Below are positions 34,028-45,233 of a DNA stretch of 47,162 bases, piece by piece. The stretch is from contig JAFUAB010000025.1 of assembly GCA_017460885.1 (NCBI GenBank), positions 1 through 47,162 of the forward strand, in the 5' to 3' direction. The position numbers and the translations under genes are program-made. Under the pieces are notes generated by a model. It was not told where the DNA came from. It saw only the letters and a program-made list of their open reading frames with translations, and did no database searches. Within the stretch, counting starts at the first letter, position 1. Each line of letters begins with the position of its first letter. This stretch comes from Lachnospiraceae bacterium (GTDB lineage Bacteria > Bacillota > Clostridia > Lachnospirales > Lachnospiraceae).

Positions 34028-35536
34028 ATGACGGAAAAATATATACTCGCCCTTGATCAGGGCACAACGAGTTCACGCGGCATCCTGTTTGACAGGACAG
34101 GGCAGATACAGTCTCTGGCACAGAAGGAGTTTACCCAGCTTTATCCCCAGCCGGGATGGGTAGAACATAATCCCCGTGAGATCTGGTCAAGCCAGCTTGC
34201 GGTAGCGACGGAGGCAATGGCCAATATCGGTGCCAAATCAGAGGACATAGCCGGAATAGGGATCACGAATCAGCGTGAGACCACGATAATCTGGGACAGA
34301 AGCACCGGCGAGCCGGTATACAATGCGATCGTGTGGCAGTGCCGCAGGACCGCCGATATGATCGACCGTATAGTCAAAGCAGGCAGGTCGGACATGATCA
34401 AATCACGGACCGGACTGATCCCCGATGCTTATTTTTCGGCGAGCAAGATCGGGTGGATCCTGGATAATGTCGACGGAGCAAGGGAGCGTGCACTCAAAGG
34501 AGAGCTTGCGTTCGGTACCGTGGATACATGGCTGATATGGAATCTTACCGGGGGCAGGGTTCATGCCACGGATTACACCAATGCGAGCCGGACAATGCTG
34601 TTTGATATTCATAAGCTGAAATGGGATGAAGAGCTTCTGGCGCTTTTTGATATACCGATGAGTATCATGCCCGAAGTACATCCGTCGAGTTATGATTTCG
34701 GCATTACCGACGGGTCCGTGATCGGAGGAGAGATTCCCATCACAGGTGTTGCGGGTGATCAGCAGGCAGCCCTTTTCGGTCAGTGCTGTTTCAAAAAAGG
34801 CGATGCCAAGAATACCTACGGAACAGGCTGCTTCCTGCTGATGAATACGGGCGGGGAACCCGTGGAGAGCAGTAACGGACTGCTCACGACCATCGCTGCC
34901 AGCACTTCCGAAAAAGTCGAATATGCGCTTGAGGGGAGTGTGTTTGTGGCCGGAGCTTCGGTGCAATGGCTCAGAGACAGTATGCGGATGATCAAAACGG
35001 CATCCCAGTCCGAGGAGTATGCCGATGAAGTATATGATACAGGCGGAGTATACGTGGTGCCTGCCTTTACGGGACTTGGCGCGCCTTATTGGGATCAGTA
35101 CGCGAGAGGGACCGTGGTGGGGATCACCAGAGGCTGCAAAAAGGAGCATTTCATCAGAGCCACGCTTGAGTCTGTAGCATACCAGACTGCGGAGGTACTC
35201 AGAGCCATGGAATCCGATGCGGGAGTACCGCTGCCGGAATTGAAGGTTGACGGCGGTGCGAGTGCAAATAACTTCCTCATGAAATTCCAGGCGGATATCA
35301 TCGGCAAAACGGTACGTCGGCCGAGATGTATAGAAACCACTGCGCTCGGAGCGGCATATCTCGCCGGATTGGAAACCGGCTATTGGAAAGATCGGGATGA
35401 TATAATAGAAAACTGGATCCAGGGAAGAGAATTCGCTCCGACGATGGACGAGGATACCAGATCGGCCCTGATGAAGGGCTGGAAAAGGGCCGTCAGGGCC
35501 GCACTTGCCTGGGCCGAGGACGATCAGGAGCTGTAA
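34028..35536 (+). CDS. glpK: Glycerol kinase
   Basis: A 502-aa FGGY-family kinase that makes glycerol 3-phosphate from glycerol and ATP. Signature stretches: [20 protein letters not shown] near the N-terminus, [18 protein letters not shown], the substrate region ending in [20 protein letters not shown], and [19 protein letters not shown]. The ATG at 34028 is chosen because AGAGGAG lies just upstream; a GTG at 34007 would give seven extra residues. Its product is the substrate of the GlpA-like dehydrogenase, whose genes lie 14 kb upstream with the exopolysaccharide genes between. No glycerol facilitator gene is seen. Confidence 0.96.
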   Translation: MTEKYILALDQGTTSSRGILFDRTGQIQSLAQKEFTQLYPQPGWVEHNPREIWSSQLAVATEAMANIGAKSEDIAGIGITNQRETTIIWDRSTGEPVYNAIVWQCRRTADMIDRIVKAGRSDMIKSRTGLIPDAYFSASKIGWILDNVDGARERALKGELAFGTVDTWLIWNLTGGRVHATDYTNASRTMLFDIHKLKWDEELLALFDIPMSIMPEVHPSSYDFGITDGSVIGGEIPITGVAGDQQAALFGQCCFKKGDAKNTYGTGCFLLMNTGGEPVESSNGLLTTIAASTSEKVEYALEGSVFVAGASVQWLRDSMRMIKTASQSEEYADEVYDTGGVYVVPAFTGLGAPYWDQYARGTVVGITRGCKKEHFIRATLESVAYQTAEVLRAMESDAGVPLPELKVDGGASANNFLMKFQADIIGKTVRRPRCIETTALGAAYLAGLETGYWKDRDDIIENWIQGREFAPTMDEDTRSALMKGWKRAVRAALAWAEDDQEL

Positions 35537-35570
35537 CAGATCCTTGGATCGGAAGAAAGGAATAACGGAA

Positions 35571-35598
35571 TCCCTGCGGGAACAGAAAGCCGCAGGGA
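35571..35598 (+). promoter_or_regulatory. Strong 9-bp hairpin between glpK and the aminotransferase gene
   Basis: TCCCTGCGG (35571-35579) pairs perfectly with CCGCAGGGA (35590-35598) around a 10-base loop. No T-run follows, so it may be an mRNA processing or stability element; a weak terminator is less likely. Confidence 0.6.
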
Positions 35599-35627
35599 AA
35601 TCATCATAAGGAAAGAAGGAAAGAGAA

Positions 35628-36809
35628 ATGGTTTCAGAAGATTTTAAATCAATGCTGCAGGGTAAAAGCGTTATAAGACAGTTATCGGAATATGCGACAG
35701 CCAGAGGCGCGGAGATAGGGTATGAAAATGTGTTTGATTACAGCCTGGGAAATCCCAGTGTGCCCACACCGAAGTCCTTTACGGATGCGATGATCAGACT
35801 TCTTACCGAAGAAGATCCGATGACGATACACGGTTACAGCCAGAGTCAGGGCATTCCCCGTGTAAGACAGGCTCACGCGGATTTCCTGAACAGGAAGTAC
35901 GGAATGAAGTACACGGCAGAGCATCTGTTTATGACGACAGGCGCTGCCGGTGCGATAGCACATGCTACAAGGGCGGTGACCAAACCGGGAGATGAAGTGG
36001 TCACCATCGCACCGTTTTTCCCGGAATATATGCAGTACATCAACCGTACCGGCGCTGAACTTAAGGTGGTACCGGCCAAGACATCGGATTTTCAGATAGA
36101 CTTTGACGCTATGGATGCCGCCATTAACGAGAAGACGATGGCGGTCCTGATCAACTCGCCGAACAATCCGTCAGGCGCGATGTATTCCGAAGACACTCTC
36201 AAAAAGCTTGCGGCATTGATGTATGAAAAACAGGATAAATTCGGACATGACATCTTCCTGATATCCGACGAACCTTACAGGGAGATCGTTTTTGACGGTA
36301 AGGAGGCTCCTTATCCGGCACATTATTACGATAATACACTGACCTGTTATTCGTATTCCAAATCACTCTCCATCCCCGGAGAAAGAATTGGGTACGTGGC
36401 AGTGAATCCCGCAGCAACCGATGCCGATATCATCTCGGTAATGTGCGGTCAGATATCGAGAGGGATCGGTCATAACTGTCCTCCGTCGATCATTCAGCTG
36501 GCGGTAAGTGAGGTACTCGGCGAGACTGCTGATCTCTCTGTCTATGAAAGGAATATGAACATTCTGTATGACGAGCTGACAGCGCTTGGCTTTGAGGTGA
36601 CCAGACCCGGCGGAACGTTCTATATCATGCCGAAGGCACCCGGCGGAGATTCGATCGCTTTTTGCAATAAAGCAAAGGAATATGACCTGATCCTCGTGCC
36701 CGCGGATTCTTTTTCTGCTCCCGGATTCTTCAGGATGGCCTATTGCATCGATACGGAAAAGGTTGAAAGATCGCTGGAAGCCCTGCGCAGGCTGATGAAG
36801 ACTTATTGA
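35628..36809 (+). CDS. PLP-dependent aminotransferase, class I/II (AspB-like)
   Basis: A 393-aa fold-type I aminotransferase. The PLP-binding Lys is Lys245 in YSYSKSLSIPGERIGYV. Other conserved sites are NSPNNPSG (Asn179 or Asn180), Asp214 and Tyr217 in LISDEPYREI, and the C-terminal Arg region FFRMAYCID. The substrate is probably an amino acid such as aspartate or an aromatic/branched one; the sequence does not decide. A clear GAAAGAAGGAAAGAG binding site precedes the start. It is preceded by a strong hairpin and followed by uppP after 18 bp. No link to the glycerol or polysaccharide genes is evident. Confidence 0.92.
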   Translation: MVSEDFKSMLQGKSVIRQLSEYATARGAEIGYENVFDYSLGNPSVPTPKSFTDAMIRLLTEEDPMTIHGYSQSQGIPRVRQAHADFLNRKYGMKYTAEHLFMTTGAAGAIAHATRAVTKPGDEVVTIAPFFPEYMQYINRTGAELKVVPAKTSDFQIDFDAMDAAINEKTMAVLINSPNNPSGAMYSEDTLKKLAALMYEKQDKFGHDIFLISDEPYREIVFDGKEAPYPAHYYDNTLTCYSYSKSLSIPGERIGYVAVNPAATDADIISVMCGQISRGIGHNCPPSIIQLAVSEVLGETADLSVYERNMNILYDELTALGFEVTRPGGTFYIMPKAPGGDSIAFCNKAKEYDLILVPADSFSAPGFFRMAYCIDTEKVERSLEALRRLMKTY

Positions 36810-36827
36810 TCCGATCTGAGGAATAAA

Positions 36828-37679
36828 ATGAAAGATATTTTATATGCAATATTATATGGAATAGTTGAGGGTATCACGGAGTGGCTTCCGGTCAGTTCTA
36901 CCGGTCACATGATACTCTTGAATGAACTGATCGGACTGGATGTGTCCGAGGAGTTTTTTTCGATGTTTCTGGTTGTGATCCAGCTTGGCGCGATCCTTGC
37001 CGTGATCATACTGTTCTGGAATAAACTGTGGCCTTTTGCGAGGCCCTCCGATAACAATGATCCGGTCGGTAATAACGGGATCCTCTCGGCGTGTGTCAGA
37101 ACACGCTGGATAATGTGGGGAAAGATACTGGTTGCCTGTGTGCCCGCCGCGATAGTCGGGGTATTGTTTGATGATGTTCTTGACAGACTGTTTTACAACC
37201 CTGTCTGCGTCGCGATCGCACTTATAGTTTTCGGTATCGCATTTCTGGTCGTTGAATCTCTGAACCTGCCCGTACAAAGCGGCTGTAAAACGATTGATGA
37301 TATCACCTTTAAACAGGCTCTTATAATCGGCGTATGGCAGCTGATCGCCGCGATCTTTCCGGGGACATCGAGATCGGGTTCCACGATAATCGGTTCACTG
37401 CTTCTCGGACTTCCCAGAGGCGTGGCCGCGGAGTTTACTTTTCTGCTTGCGGTCCCTGTCATGCTTGGAGCGAGCCTGCTTAAGATCCTTAAGTTCGGTT
37501 TTCATTTTACCGGAACAGAAGCAGCGATACTTTTGACAGGTATGATCGTTGCTTTTCTGGTCAGCATTTTTGTGATCAGATTTTTGCTCGGATACATACG
37601 CAGACACAACTTCAAGATCTTTGGTTATTATCGTATAATCCTGGGACTTATAGTGTTTGGATTTTTTGTTGTATTCTGA
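36828..37679 (+). CDS. uppP: Undecaprenyl-diphosphatase
   Basis: A 283-aa polytopic membrane enzyme (BacA/UppP family) that removes a phosphate from undecaprenyl diphosphate and so recycles the lipid carrier of peptidoglycan and exopolysaccharide synthesis. The first active-site motif is GIVEGITEWLPVSSTGH (residues 11-27) with Glu14 and Glu18, and the second is FPGTSRSGSTIIGSLLLGLP. About eight helices are visible and length is normal. Overexpression of this family is known to give bacitracin resistance. It follows the aminotransferase gene closely. Confidence 0.96.
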   Translation: MKDILYAILYGIVEGITEWLPVSSTGHMILLNELIGLDVSEEFFSMFLVVIQLGAILAVIILFWNKLWPFARPSDNNDPVGNNGILSACVRTRWIMWGKILVACVPAAIVGVLFDDVLDRLFYNPVCVAIALIVFGIAFLVVESLNLPVQSGCKTIDDITFKQALIIGVWQLIAAIFPGTSRSGSTIIGSLLLGLPRGVAAEFTFLLAVPVMLGASLLKILKFGFHFTGTEAAILLTGMIVAFLVSIFVIRFLLGYIRRHNFKIFGYYRIILGLIVFGFFVVF

Positions 37680-37806
37680 GATCCGTTTCGGTAAAAGACG
37701 GTGAGGTTTTTGCGGTGATGTGATTGCGGTTTTCCTATCCGGCAATTCGTTATCTGGAAGAAATATAATTGCAATAACAGATAAAAATATCTATAATAAA
37801 TACTTG

Positions 37807-37860
37807 GAATGCAGTCATGCTTTTCGGATCATTTATTGATCGCATTCATGCATTTTGTTC
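37807..37860 (+). terminator. Possible imperfect terminator or structured element after uppP
   Basis: AATGCAGTCATGC pairs with GCATTCATGCATT at 10 of 13 positions, with an inner GATCA/TGATC hairpin, and is followed by TTTTG. The 346-bp gap 37680-38025 otherwise holds AT-rich sequence and the promoter at 37913. The assignment is tentative. Confidence 0.35.
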
Positions 37861-37912
37861 AAACCTCACAATTACCGAATGAAGATAGCCCGATTTTTTT
37901 TACACATTTAAA

Positions 37913-37941
37913 TTGACACATTTTTTTCATATCAGTAAACT
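37913..37941 (+). promoter_or_regulatory. Sigma-A-type promoter upstream of the DUF6465-like gene
   Basis: A perfect TTGACA (37913-37918) is followed after 17 bp by TAAACT (37936-37941), which matches TATAAT at 4 of 6 positions. A T-tract lies in the spacer. The leader to the ATG at 38026 is about 80 nt. Confidence 0.7.
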
Positions 37942-38025
37942 TGAATTGTCCTATTAAAATTAGGTTTGTGAGGGAGTGTGGCAACTGAGAGTTGCCGAGA
38001 GAGTTTTATGAAAGGAGCCATACCG

Positions 38026-38523
38026 ATGGCAGAGACCAAGAAACCTGTAGCAACAGTTAAAGTTCAGGAGTCTGCAACAGTTGCAACAAAACCTGTTACA
38101 GCCGCAGCTCCGGTAGCAACCGCTAAGAAGGAAGAAGCTAAACCCGCAGCAGAGAAGAAAGAGACTGTAAAGAAGGCAACGACAAAGAAGGCAACCGCAA
38201 AGAAGACAACAGCTAAGAAGACTACTACTGCAGCTGCTAAGAAGCCTGCAGAGAAGAAAGCTACTACCAAGAAGGCCGCAGAAAAGAAGGCTGAGCTTAA
38301 GACAAGCGCAGTATTCTCACTTGACGAGGGAGTTAATCTTACAGCTGATGCTCTTATGAAGCAGTATCTTAAGTCTGCTGAGGATCGTACAAAATATGAC
38401 CTTAATCTCGAGAGCACTGAGCTCAAGAGCATTGACATTTATGTTAATGTAAAAGAGCAGACCGTATACAGTGTTGTTACCAAGACAGACGGTACTGTGA
38501 TAAACGATCAGTTCCCGATGTGA
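38026..38523 (+). CDS. Lys/Ala-rich DUF6465-like protein with histone-H1-like tail
   Basis: A 165-aa protein. Residues 1 to about 90 are low-complexity, with repeated KKATTKK, AKKTTAKK and AAKK blocks like histone H1 or AlgP tails, which suggests nucleic-acid binding. Residues about 95-165 form a small folded domain (FSLDEGVNLTADALMKQYLK, then LKSIDIYVNVKEQTVYSVV) as in the DUF6465 family of Lachnospiraceae, whose function is unknown. The start at 38026 has AAAGGAG (38011-38017) 8 bases before it; GTG 37978 is unlikely. It has its own promoter and terminator and is therefore a single-gene unit. Confidence 0.82.
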   Translation: MAETKKPVATVKVQESATVATKPVTAAAPVATAKKEEAKPAAEKKETVKKATTKKATAKKTTAKKTTTAAAKKPAEKKATTKKAAEKKAELKTSAVFSLDEGVNLTADALMKQYLKSAEDRTKYDLNLESTELKSIDIYVNVKEQTVYSVVTKTDGTVINDQFPM

Positions 38524-38553
38524 TCGGTTTGATCAACTGATCAGACGCTTATG

Positions 38554-38583
38554 ACCCCGGAGGATTTCTTCCGGGGTTTTTAT
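38554..38583 (+). terminator. Rho-independent terminator
   Basis: ACCCCGGA (38554-38561) pairs with TCCGGGGT (38570-38577), followed by a T-rich run. It lies 30 bp after the DUF6465-like gene and separates it from the heat-shock operon. Confidence 0.93.
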
Positions 38584-38604
38584 ATTTATTTAAGAAATAC
38601 CCTG

Positions 38605-38633
38605 TTGACACAAAAGCGGGTTAGTGATAACTT
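38605..38633 (+). promoter_or_regulatory. Heat-shock operon promoter
   Basis: A perfect TTGACA (38605-38610), a 17-bp spacer and TAACTT (38628-38633) preceded by TG one base before it (extended -10). The expected transcription start falls at the left end of the CIRCE element. Confidence 0.7.
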
Positions 38634-38637
38634 AATG

Positions 38638-38664
38638 TTAGCACTCAGAGAGGTTGAGTGCTAA
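38638..38664 (+). promoter_or_regulatory. CIRCE operator (HrcA binding site)
   Basis: TTAGCACTC (38638-38646), 9 bp, then GAGTGCTAA (38656-38664): a perfect match to the CIRCE consensus. HrcA bound here would block transcription of its own operon, with release on heat shock when GroE is titrated. It is at the 5' end of the hrcA message. Confidence 0.98.
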
Positions 38665-38684
38665 CAGGAGATGAAGAGGTAATG

Positions 38685-39716
38685 ATGCACGATCTGAGTG
38701 AGAGAAAGATCAAAATACTCGAAGCGATCATCCGCAATTACCTGGAGACCGGTGAACCGGTCGGCTCCAGAACCATTTCGAAGTATACCGACTTAAACCT
38801 GAGTTCGGCTACAATACGTAACGAAATGGCTGATCTGGAGGAACTGGGATACATACTCCAGCCGCATACCTCGGCCGGCAGGATTCCTTCAGACAAGGGC
38901 TACAGACTCTACGTAGACCAGATGCTTGAGGATAAGGAGAGAGAAGTTGAGGAATTAAAGGAAACTCTTCTTGAGAAATCCGACAGGATGGACAGGCTTC
39001 TGGAACAGGCAGCCAAGGCTCTTGCCACAACCACGGAATATACCGCGCTGGTCTCGGCACCAAAGGGCGGCAACAGGATCAAGTTTCTGCAGCTGTCGAG
39101 AGTGGATTCGGAGCATATCCTGGTTGTGGTGGTATCCGAGGGTAACATGATCAAAAATACGATCATGGAGCTGGATGAGGAGCTGAGCGACGAGAATCTT
39201 CTGAAGCTGAATATACTGCTTAACACCCATCTGAACGGACTTGCGATGGAGGAGATCAATCTGGCGATGATTACCGCCATGAAGGATCAGGCAGGGATTC
39301 ACTCGGGACTGATAGGCGAGGTTATCGACGCGGTTGCAGCGGCGATCAAAACCGATGAGGAACTCAAGATCTATACCAGCGGAACGCAGAATATATTTAA
39401 GTATCCCGAGCTTTCCGATAATCAAAAGGCAAGCGGCATAATCACTTCCCTGGAAGAAAAGACAGCGCTTCGGGAGCTTGTGACCGAGACGTTGTCGGCG
39501 GAGAGCCCCGATACACGGATTCAGGTTTATATCGGTGAGGAATCTCCCGTAGAAGGCATGGAAGACTGCAGTGTGGTTACCGCAACTTACGAACTGGAAG
39601 AAGGAATGAGGGGAACGATCGGGATAATAGGTCCCAAACGAATGGATTACGACAAGGCGATCGGAACGGTACGAAGTATGCTTCATCAGCTTGACAAGGC
39701 ATATCATAACCGATAG
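38685..39716 (+). CDS. hrcA: Heat-inducible transcription repressor HrcA
   Basis: A 343-aa repressor of the CIRCE regulon. The N-terminal winged helix is visible as LSERKIKILEAIIRNYLETG, followed by EPVGSRTISKYTDLNLSSAT and IRNEMADLEELGY, with TSAGRIPSDKGYRLYVD after it. The remaining two-thirds is the GAF-like dimerisation domain ending in GIIGPKRMDYDKAIGTV. The ATG at 38685 (or 38682) follows AGAGG; a GTG inside the CIRCE element is in frame but not credible as a start. It is the first gene of the hrcA-grpE-dnaK-dnaJ operon and regulates itself. Confidence 0.97.
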   Translation: MHDLSERKIKILEAIIRNYLETGEPVGSRTISKYTDLNLSSATIRNEMADLEELGYILQPHTSAGRIPSDKGYRLYVDQMLEDKEREVEELKETLLEKSDRMDRLLEQAAKALATTTEYTALVSAPKGGNRIKFLQLSRVDSEHILVVVVSEGNMIKNTIMELDEELSDENLLKLNILLNTHLNGLAMEEINLAMITAMKDQAGIHSGLIGEVIDAVAAAIKTDEELKIYTSGTQNIFKYPELSDNQKASGIITSLEEKTALRELVTETLSAESPDTRIQVYIGEESPVEGMEDCSVVTATYELEEGMRGTIGIIGPKRMDYDKAIGTVRSMLHQLDKAYHNR

Positions 39717-39729
39717 AAGGAAGTACACG

Positions 39730-40449
39730 ATGGCAAAAGAAAAGAAGATCATCATAGAAGATGAGACGGAAAAAGAAAACGGATCCGGATCCGGGTCTGA
39801 AGTAAAACCGGAATCCGAAGAAGCGGCGGCTGAGGCACCGGAGGAGAAGGCCGGTAATGAGGAGCAGGAGGAAGCCGGAGAGGCTTCCGACGGGCAGGGA
39901 TCAACAGATGATGATCCGGCCCCCGGAGCAGATGATGATCCGGACGGAGCAGATGAGACTCCTTCCGAAGTATCATCGGATAAGAAAAAGAAAAAGCCGG
40001 ATAAAAAGACAGATGCTCTTCAGACCAGGATAGAGGAACTGGAGGACAGGGTCAAACGGCAGATGGCAGAGTTTGACAATTTCCGCAAAAGGACCGAAAA
40101 AGAAAAGAACCTGATGTTTGAGACCGGAGCAAAAAGCGTGATAGAAAAGATCCTGCCGGTGGTCGACAATTTCGAAAGAGGACTTGCGACCGTACCTGAA
40201 GATGAAACCGGTTCGGCTTTTTGCGAAGGCATGAACATGATATACAAACAGCTTATCGACGAATTGGACAAAATGGATGTCAAACCGATCGAGGCGGTTG
40301 GATGTGAATTCGATCCGGAGCTGCACAATGCGGTATCCCAGATCGAATCGGATGAGTACGATAGCGGTGTGATAGCACAGGAATTCCAAAAGGGATATAC
40401 CTACAGAGGCACCGTGGTAAGACACTCAATGGTAGCAGTGGTTCCGTAG
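39730..40449 (+). CDS. grpE: Nucleotide exchange factor GrpE
   Basis: A 239-aa cochaperone that releases ADP from DnaK. Residues 1 to about 95 are unusually long and acidic (many Glu, Asp, Gly and Ala), then a coiled-coil helix from about 100 (LQTRIEELEDRVKRQMAEFD), NFRKRTEKEK, and the C-terminal beta domain with the signature GCEFDPELHNAV and GYTYRGTVVRHSMVAV. The ATG at 39730 is preceded by AGAAGGAAG; the in-frame ATG at 39691 would overlap hrcA. It lies 13 bp after hrcA. Confidence 0.96.
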   Translation: MAKEKKIIIEDETEKENGSGSGSEVKPESEEAAAEAPEEKAGNEEQEEAGEASDGQGSTDDDPAPGADDDPDGADETPSEVSSDKKKKKPDKKTDALQTRIEELEDRVKRQMAEFDNFRKRTEKEKNLMFETGAKSVIEKILPVVDNFERGLATVPEDETGSAFCEGMNMIYKQLIDELDKMDVKPIEAVGCEFDPELHNAVSQIESDEYDSGVIAQEFQKGYTYRGTVVRHSMVAVVP

Positions 40450-42447
<1,998 letters not shown>

Positions 42448-42493
42448 TCAGACCGTAACTGATTTACGCAAATGATCACGATCGGAGAAAGCG

Positions 42494-43648
42494 ATGGCAG
42501 ACAAGCGAGATTATTACGAAATATTAGGAGTTTCCAAGTCAGCCGATGAGACGGAACTCAAAAAAGCATACAGAACTTTAGCCAAACAGTGTCACCCGGA
42601 TACGCATCCGGGTGATGCTGACGCCGAGGCGAAGTTCAAAGAGATTTCGGAGGCATACGCGGTCCTCAGCGATCCGGAAAAGCGCAGACAGTATGACCAG
42701 TTCGGACATGCGGCCTTTGACGGATCTGCCGGCGGTGCGGGATTTGATTTCAGCGGAATGGACTTTACCGATATCTTTGGCGATATTTTCGGCGATTTCT
42801 TTGGCGGAGGAGGCAGAAGGAGCTCGGCAAGGGGCAATGCGGCAATGAAGGGTGCCAATATACGCACCAGTGTCCGCATAACCTTTGAGGAGGCCGTGTT
42901 CGGATGCGAGAAGGAGCTTGAACTTACTCTTAAGGATCCCTGCAGCGTATGTAACGGGACCGGAGCAAAGCCCGGAACCGAGCCTGTGACCTGCTCAAAG
43001 TGCGGAGGCAAAGGTCAGGTTGTATTTACATCACAGTCGTTTTTCGGAACCGTCAGAAATGTTCAGACGTGTCCGGATTGCGGCGGATCCGGCAAGGTCG
43101 TCAGAGAGAAATGCTCCAGCTGTCAGGGAACCGGCTATACTTCCTCGAGAAAAAAGATACAGGTGTCCATACCGGCAGGTATCGATGACGGACAGTGCGT
43201 CCGTATCCGTGAAAAAGGTGAGCCGGGGATCAACGGAGGTCCGAGGGGAGACCTGCTCGTCGAGGTTGTTGTATCCAGACATGCCTTCCTTCAGAGACAG
43301 GATACGAACCTGTTCTCGACTGTTCCGATCTCCTATGCCGTTGCGGCACTTGGAGGCGAGGTTATAATAGATACCATAGACGGTAAGGTTGCATACGAAG
43401 TTAAGCCCGGCACACAGACAGATACGAGGGTCAGACTCAAGGGTAAGGGTGTTCCTACACTCAGGAATAAGGACATCAGGGGCGATCACTATGTTACACT
43501 TGTGATCCAGACGCCTGAGAAGCTCAGTCATGAGGCAAAGGAACTGCTCAGAAGATTTGACGAGATAACCGGAGATTCCCTGAATGCGGCGGCACGTGCA
43601 AGTGAGGCTAAGAGCAACGAGGGTAAGCGCAGAAAATTCCGCAAATGA
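42494..43648 (+). CDS. dnaJ: Chaperone DnaJ (Hsp40)
   Basis: A 384-aa cochaperone that stimulates DnaK ATPase. The J domain (residues 4-70) contains the HPD motif in [10 protein letters not shown]; a Gly/Phe-rich region follows ([20 protein letters not shown]). Four zinc repeats are intact: [24 protein letters not shown] and CSSCQGTG. The C-terminal substrate domains complete a type I DnaJ. It follows dnaK by 46 bp in the same operon. Confidence 0.98.
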   Translation: MADKRDYYEILGVSKSADETELKKAYRTLAKQCHPDTHPGDADAEAKFKEISEAYAVLSDPEKRRQYDQFGHAAFDGSAGGAGFDFSGMDFTDIFGDIFGDFFGGGGRRSSARGNAAMKGANIRTSVRITFEEAVFGCEKELELTLKDPCSVCNGTGAKPGTEPVTCSKCGGKGQVVFTSQSFFGTVRNVQTCPDCGGSGKVVREKCSSCQGTGYTSSRKKIQVSIPAGIDDGQCVRIREKGEPGINGGPRGDLLVEVVVSRHAFLQRQDTNLFSTVPISYAVAALGGEVIIDTIDGKVAYEVKPGTQTDTRVRLKGKGVPTLRNKDIRGDHYVTLVIQTPEKLSHEAKELLRRFDEITGDSLNAAARASEAKSNEGKRRKFRK

Positions 43649-43728
43649 CCTGAGGTACGGGAAGAGATCTGACAGGTTCCCCGTTGCCGGAGACAGTCCG
43701 CAAAGGGGATCCGATTAGGGAATATAAT

Positions 43729-44694
43729 ATGAAATGGTTAGGGATCAGAATAAAGACCACCACGGAAGCAGAGGACCTTATCATAGGTTCTCTGTATCTG
43801 CGTGGTTTGGAGGGGGCACAGATCGAGGATCATATCCCCCTTTCTCCTTTGGAAAAGGAGCAGATGTTTGTTGATATACCCCCTGAAACAGGGGAGGATG
43901 ACGGCACGGCGTATCTGACATTCTATCTGGAATGTGTGGATGACAACAATCCCGATGTGCAGGAGATCCGGGCCATCATCGATGAGGAACTTGATCAGCT
44001 TCAGTATTATGACATCGATGCCGGCGAGCTCTCTGTGGAGATATTTGAGACAGAGGACATTGATTGGATAAACAATTGGAAAAAGTATTTTCATCAGTTT
44101 ACCATCGATGATCTGCTGGTGATACCCTCCTGGGAGGAGGTGTCCGACGAGGATGCCGGTAAAATGATCCTGCATATCGATCCGGGTACCGCGTTCGGCA
44201 CGGGGATGCATGAGACAACACAGCTGTGCATCCGTCAGATGAGGAAGTATATCACTTCGGATACGCGTCTCCTGGATATCGGGACGGGAAGCGGGATACT
44301 TGGTATACTGGCACTTATGTACGGGGCGGCCTCCGTGACTGCCACCGATCTCGACCCGTGTGCGGTTCCGGCGGTAGAAGATAATCTTAAAAACAATGGC
44401 GTGGACAGCAGTAAGTTTGAGCTGATGATCGGTAATATCATTGATGACCGCAGCGTTCAGGATAAGGTCGGATATGAAAGATACGATATCGTGATGGCCA
44501 ATATCCTTGCCGATGTACTGATCCCGATGATGCCCGCGGCATCAAAGGCGCTTAGGCCCGGCGGTGTGATCGTTACCTCCGGTATCATCGAGGGTAAGGA
44601 AGATTCGGTTTCGGAAGCAATGAAAGCAGCCGGTCTGGAAGTGATCGATATTTCCGAACAGGGTGAATGGCGTTCGGTAACCGGCAGGAAATGA
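43729..44694 (+). CDS. prmA: Ribosomal protein L11 methyltransferase
   Basis: A 321-aa SAM-dependent enzyme that trimethylates ribosomal protein L11. The N-terminal substrate-recognition domain (MKWLGIRIKTTTEAEDLI) is followed by the family block LHIDPGTAFGTGMHETTQLC, the SAM motif LLDIGTGSGILGILAL, and MANILADVLIPMMP. The start at 43729 has AGGGAA 6 bases upstream; an in-frame TTG at 43684 is unlikely. The position after dnaJ is common in Firmicutes. The VanZ-like gene starts in its stop codon. Confidence 0.95.
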   Translation: MKWLGIRIKTTTEAEDLIIGSLYLRGLEGAQIEDHIPLSPLEKEQMFVDIPPETGEDDGTAYLTFYLECVDDNNPDVQEIRAIIDEELDQLQYYDIDAGELSVEIFETEDIDWINNWKKYFHQFTIDDLLVIPSWEEVSDEDAGKMILHIDPGTAFGTGMHETTQLCIRQMRKYITSDTRLLDIGTGSGILGILALMYGAASVTATDLDPCAVPAVEDNLKNNGVDSSKFELMIGNIIDDRSVQDKVGYERYDIVMANILADVLIPMMPAASKALRPGGVIVTSGIIEGKEDSVSEAMKAAGLEVIDISEQGEWRSVTGRK

Positions 44695-45233
44695 AGAGCA
44701 GGATTCATCTTATAATCCGTATATTTGCCGCTGTATTTGCGATCATGTGGATGTTTCGGATCTTTTCGTTTTCATCGGACGTGGCAGAGGTTTCGGGAAC
44801 CGTAAGCAGATCGATGAGCTTTAATATGATCGAAAAGATCAGCCGGCATCTGCATCTTGGCTGGGATGAGGAAAGGATCGAGGCTGTCTCGAAACCTGTG
44901 GAGAAGTATCTTCGCAAAGCGGCACATATGTATGAATATGCAGTGCTGGCCCTGCTGTGGGGGATCGCATTGGACTCCTTCGTGATTGGCGTACCGGCAG
45001 CCGGTGATATGTCGTGTGTCGGCAGGACCGTCCCGGCGGCACGTTTGCTGATACCGTTTGCGATATGCGTGATATATGCGGTGACGGACGAATTTCATCA
45101 GGTTTTTGTCGACGGGCGGAGTGGTGAGATAAGGGATGTTATAATAGATACGTCAGGTGCGGCAGCAGGGCTTTTGCTTGGCTGGTTTGCGGTACGTATT
45201 ATTATCAGGATCAGATCGAAACATCAGAAATGA
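44691..45233 (+). CDS. VanZ-like membrane protein
   Basis: A 180-aa protein with about four helices. The C-terminal signature TDEFHQVFVDGRSGEIRD followed by VIIDTSGAAAGLLLG is typical of the VanZ-like family; some members give low-level teicoplanin resistance, but the general role is unknown. The segment MSCVGRTVPAAR between helices is read from a copy of the dispersed repeat (45011-45043), so the loop is probably lengthened compared with relatives. The ATG overlaps the prmA stop by 4 bp, and the stop overlaps rsmE by 4 bp. Confidence 0.88.
   Translation: MKSRIHLIIRIFAAVFAIMWMFRIFSFSSDVAEVSGTVSRSMSFNMIEKISRHLHLGWDEERIEAVSKPVEKYLRKAAHMYEYAVLALLWGIALDSFVIGVPAAGDMSCVGRTVPAARLLIPFAICVIYAVTDEFHQVFVDGRSGEIRDVIIDTSGAAAGLLLGWFAVRIIIRIRSKHQK
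45011..45043. repeat. Copy of the dispersed repeat inside the VanZ-like gene
   Basis: GTCGTGTGTCGGCAGGACCG followed by TCCCGGCGGCACG matches the TGTGTCGGCAGAACCGTCCC core of the other copies with a few changes, read in a different frame from the copy in the polytopic membrane protein. Confidence 0.8.

Noticed and set aside
38064-38438. Minus-strand open frame rich in Phe, Val and Ala
   Set aside because: It is the antisense of the Lys/Ala/Thr codon repeats of the DUF6465-like gene.
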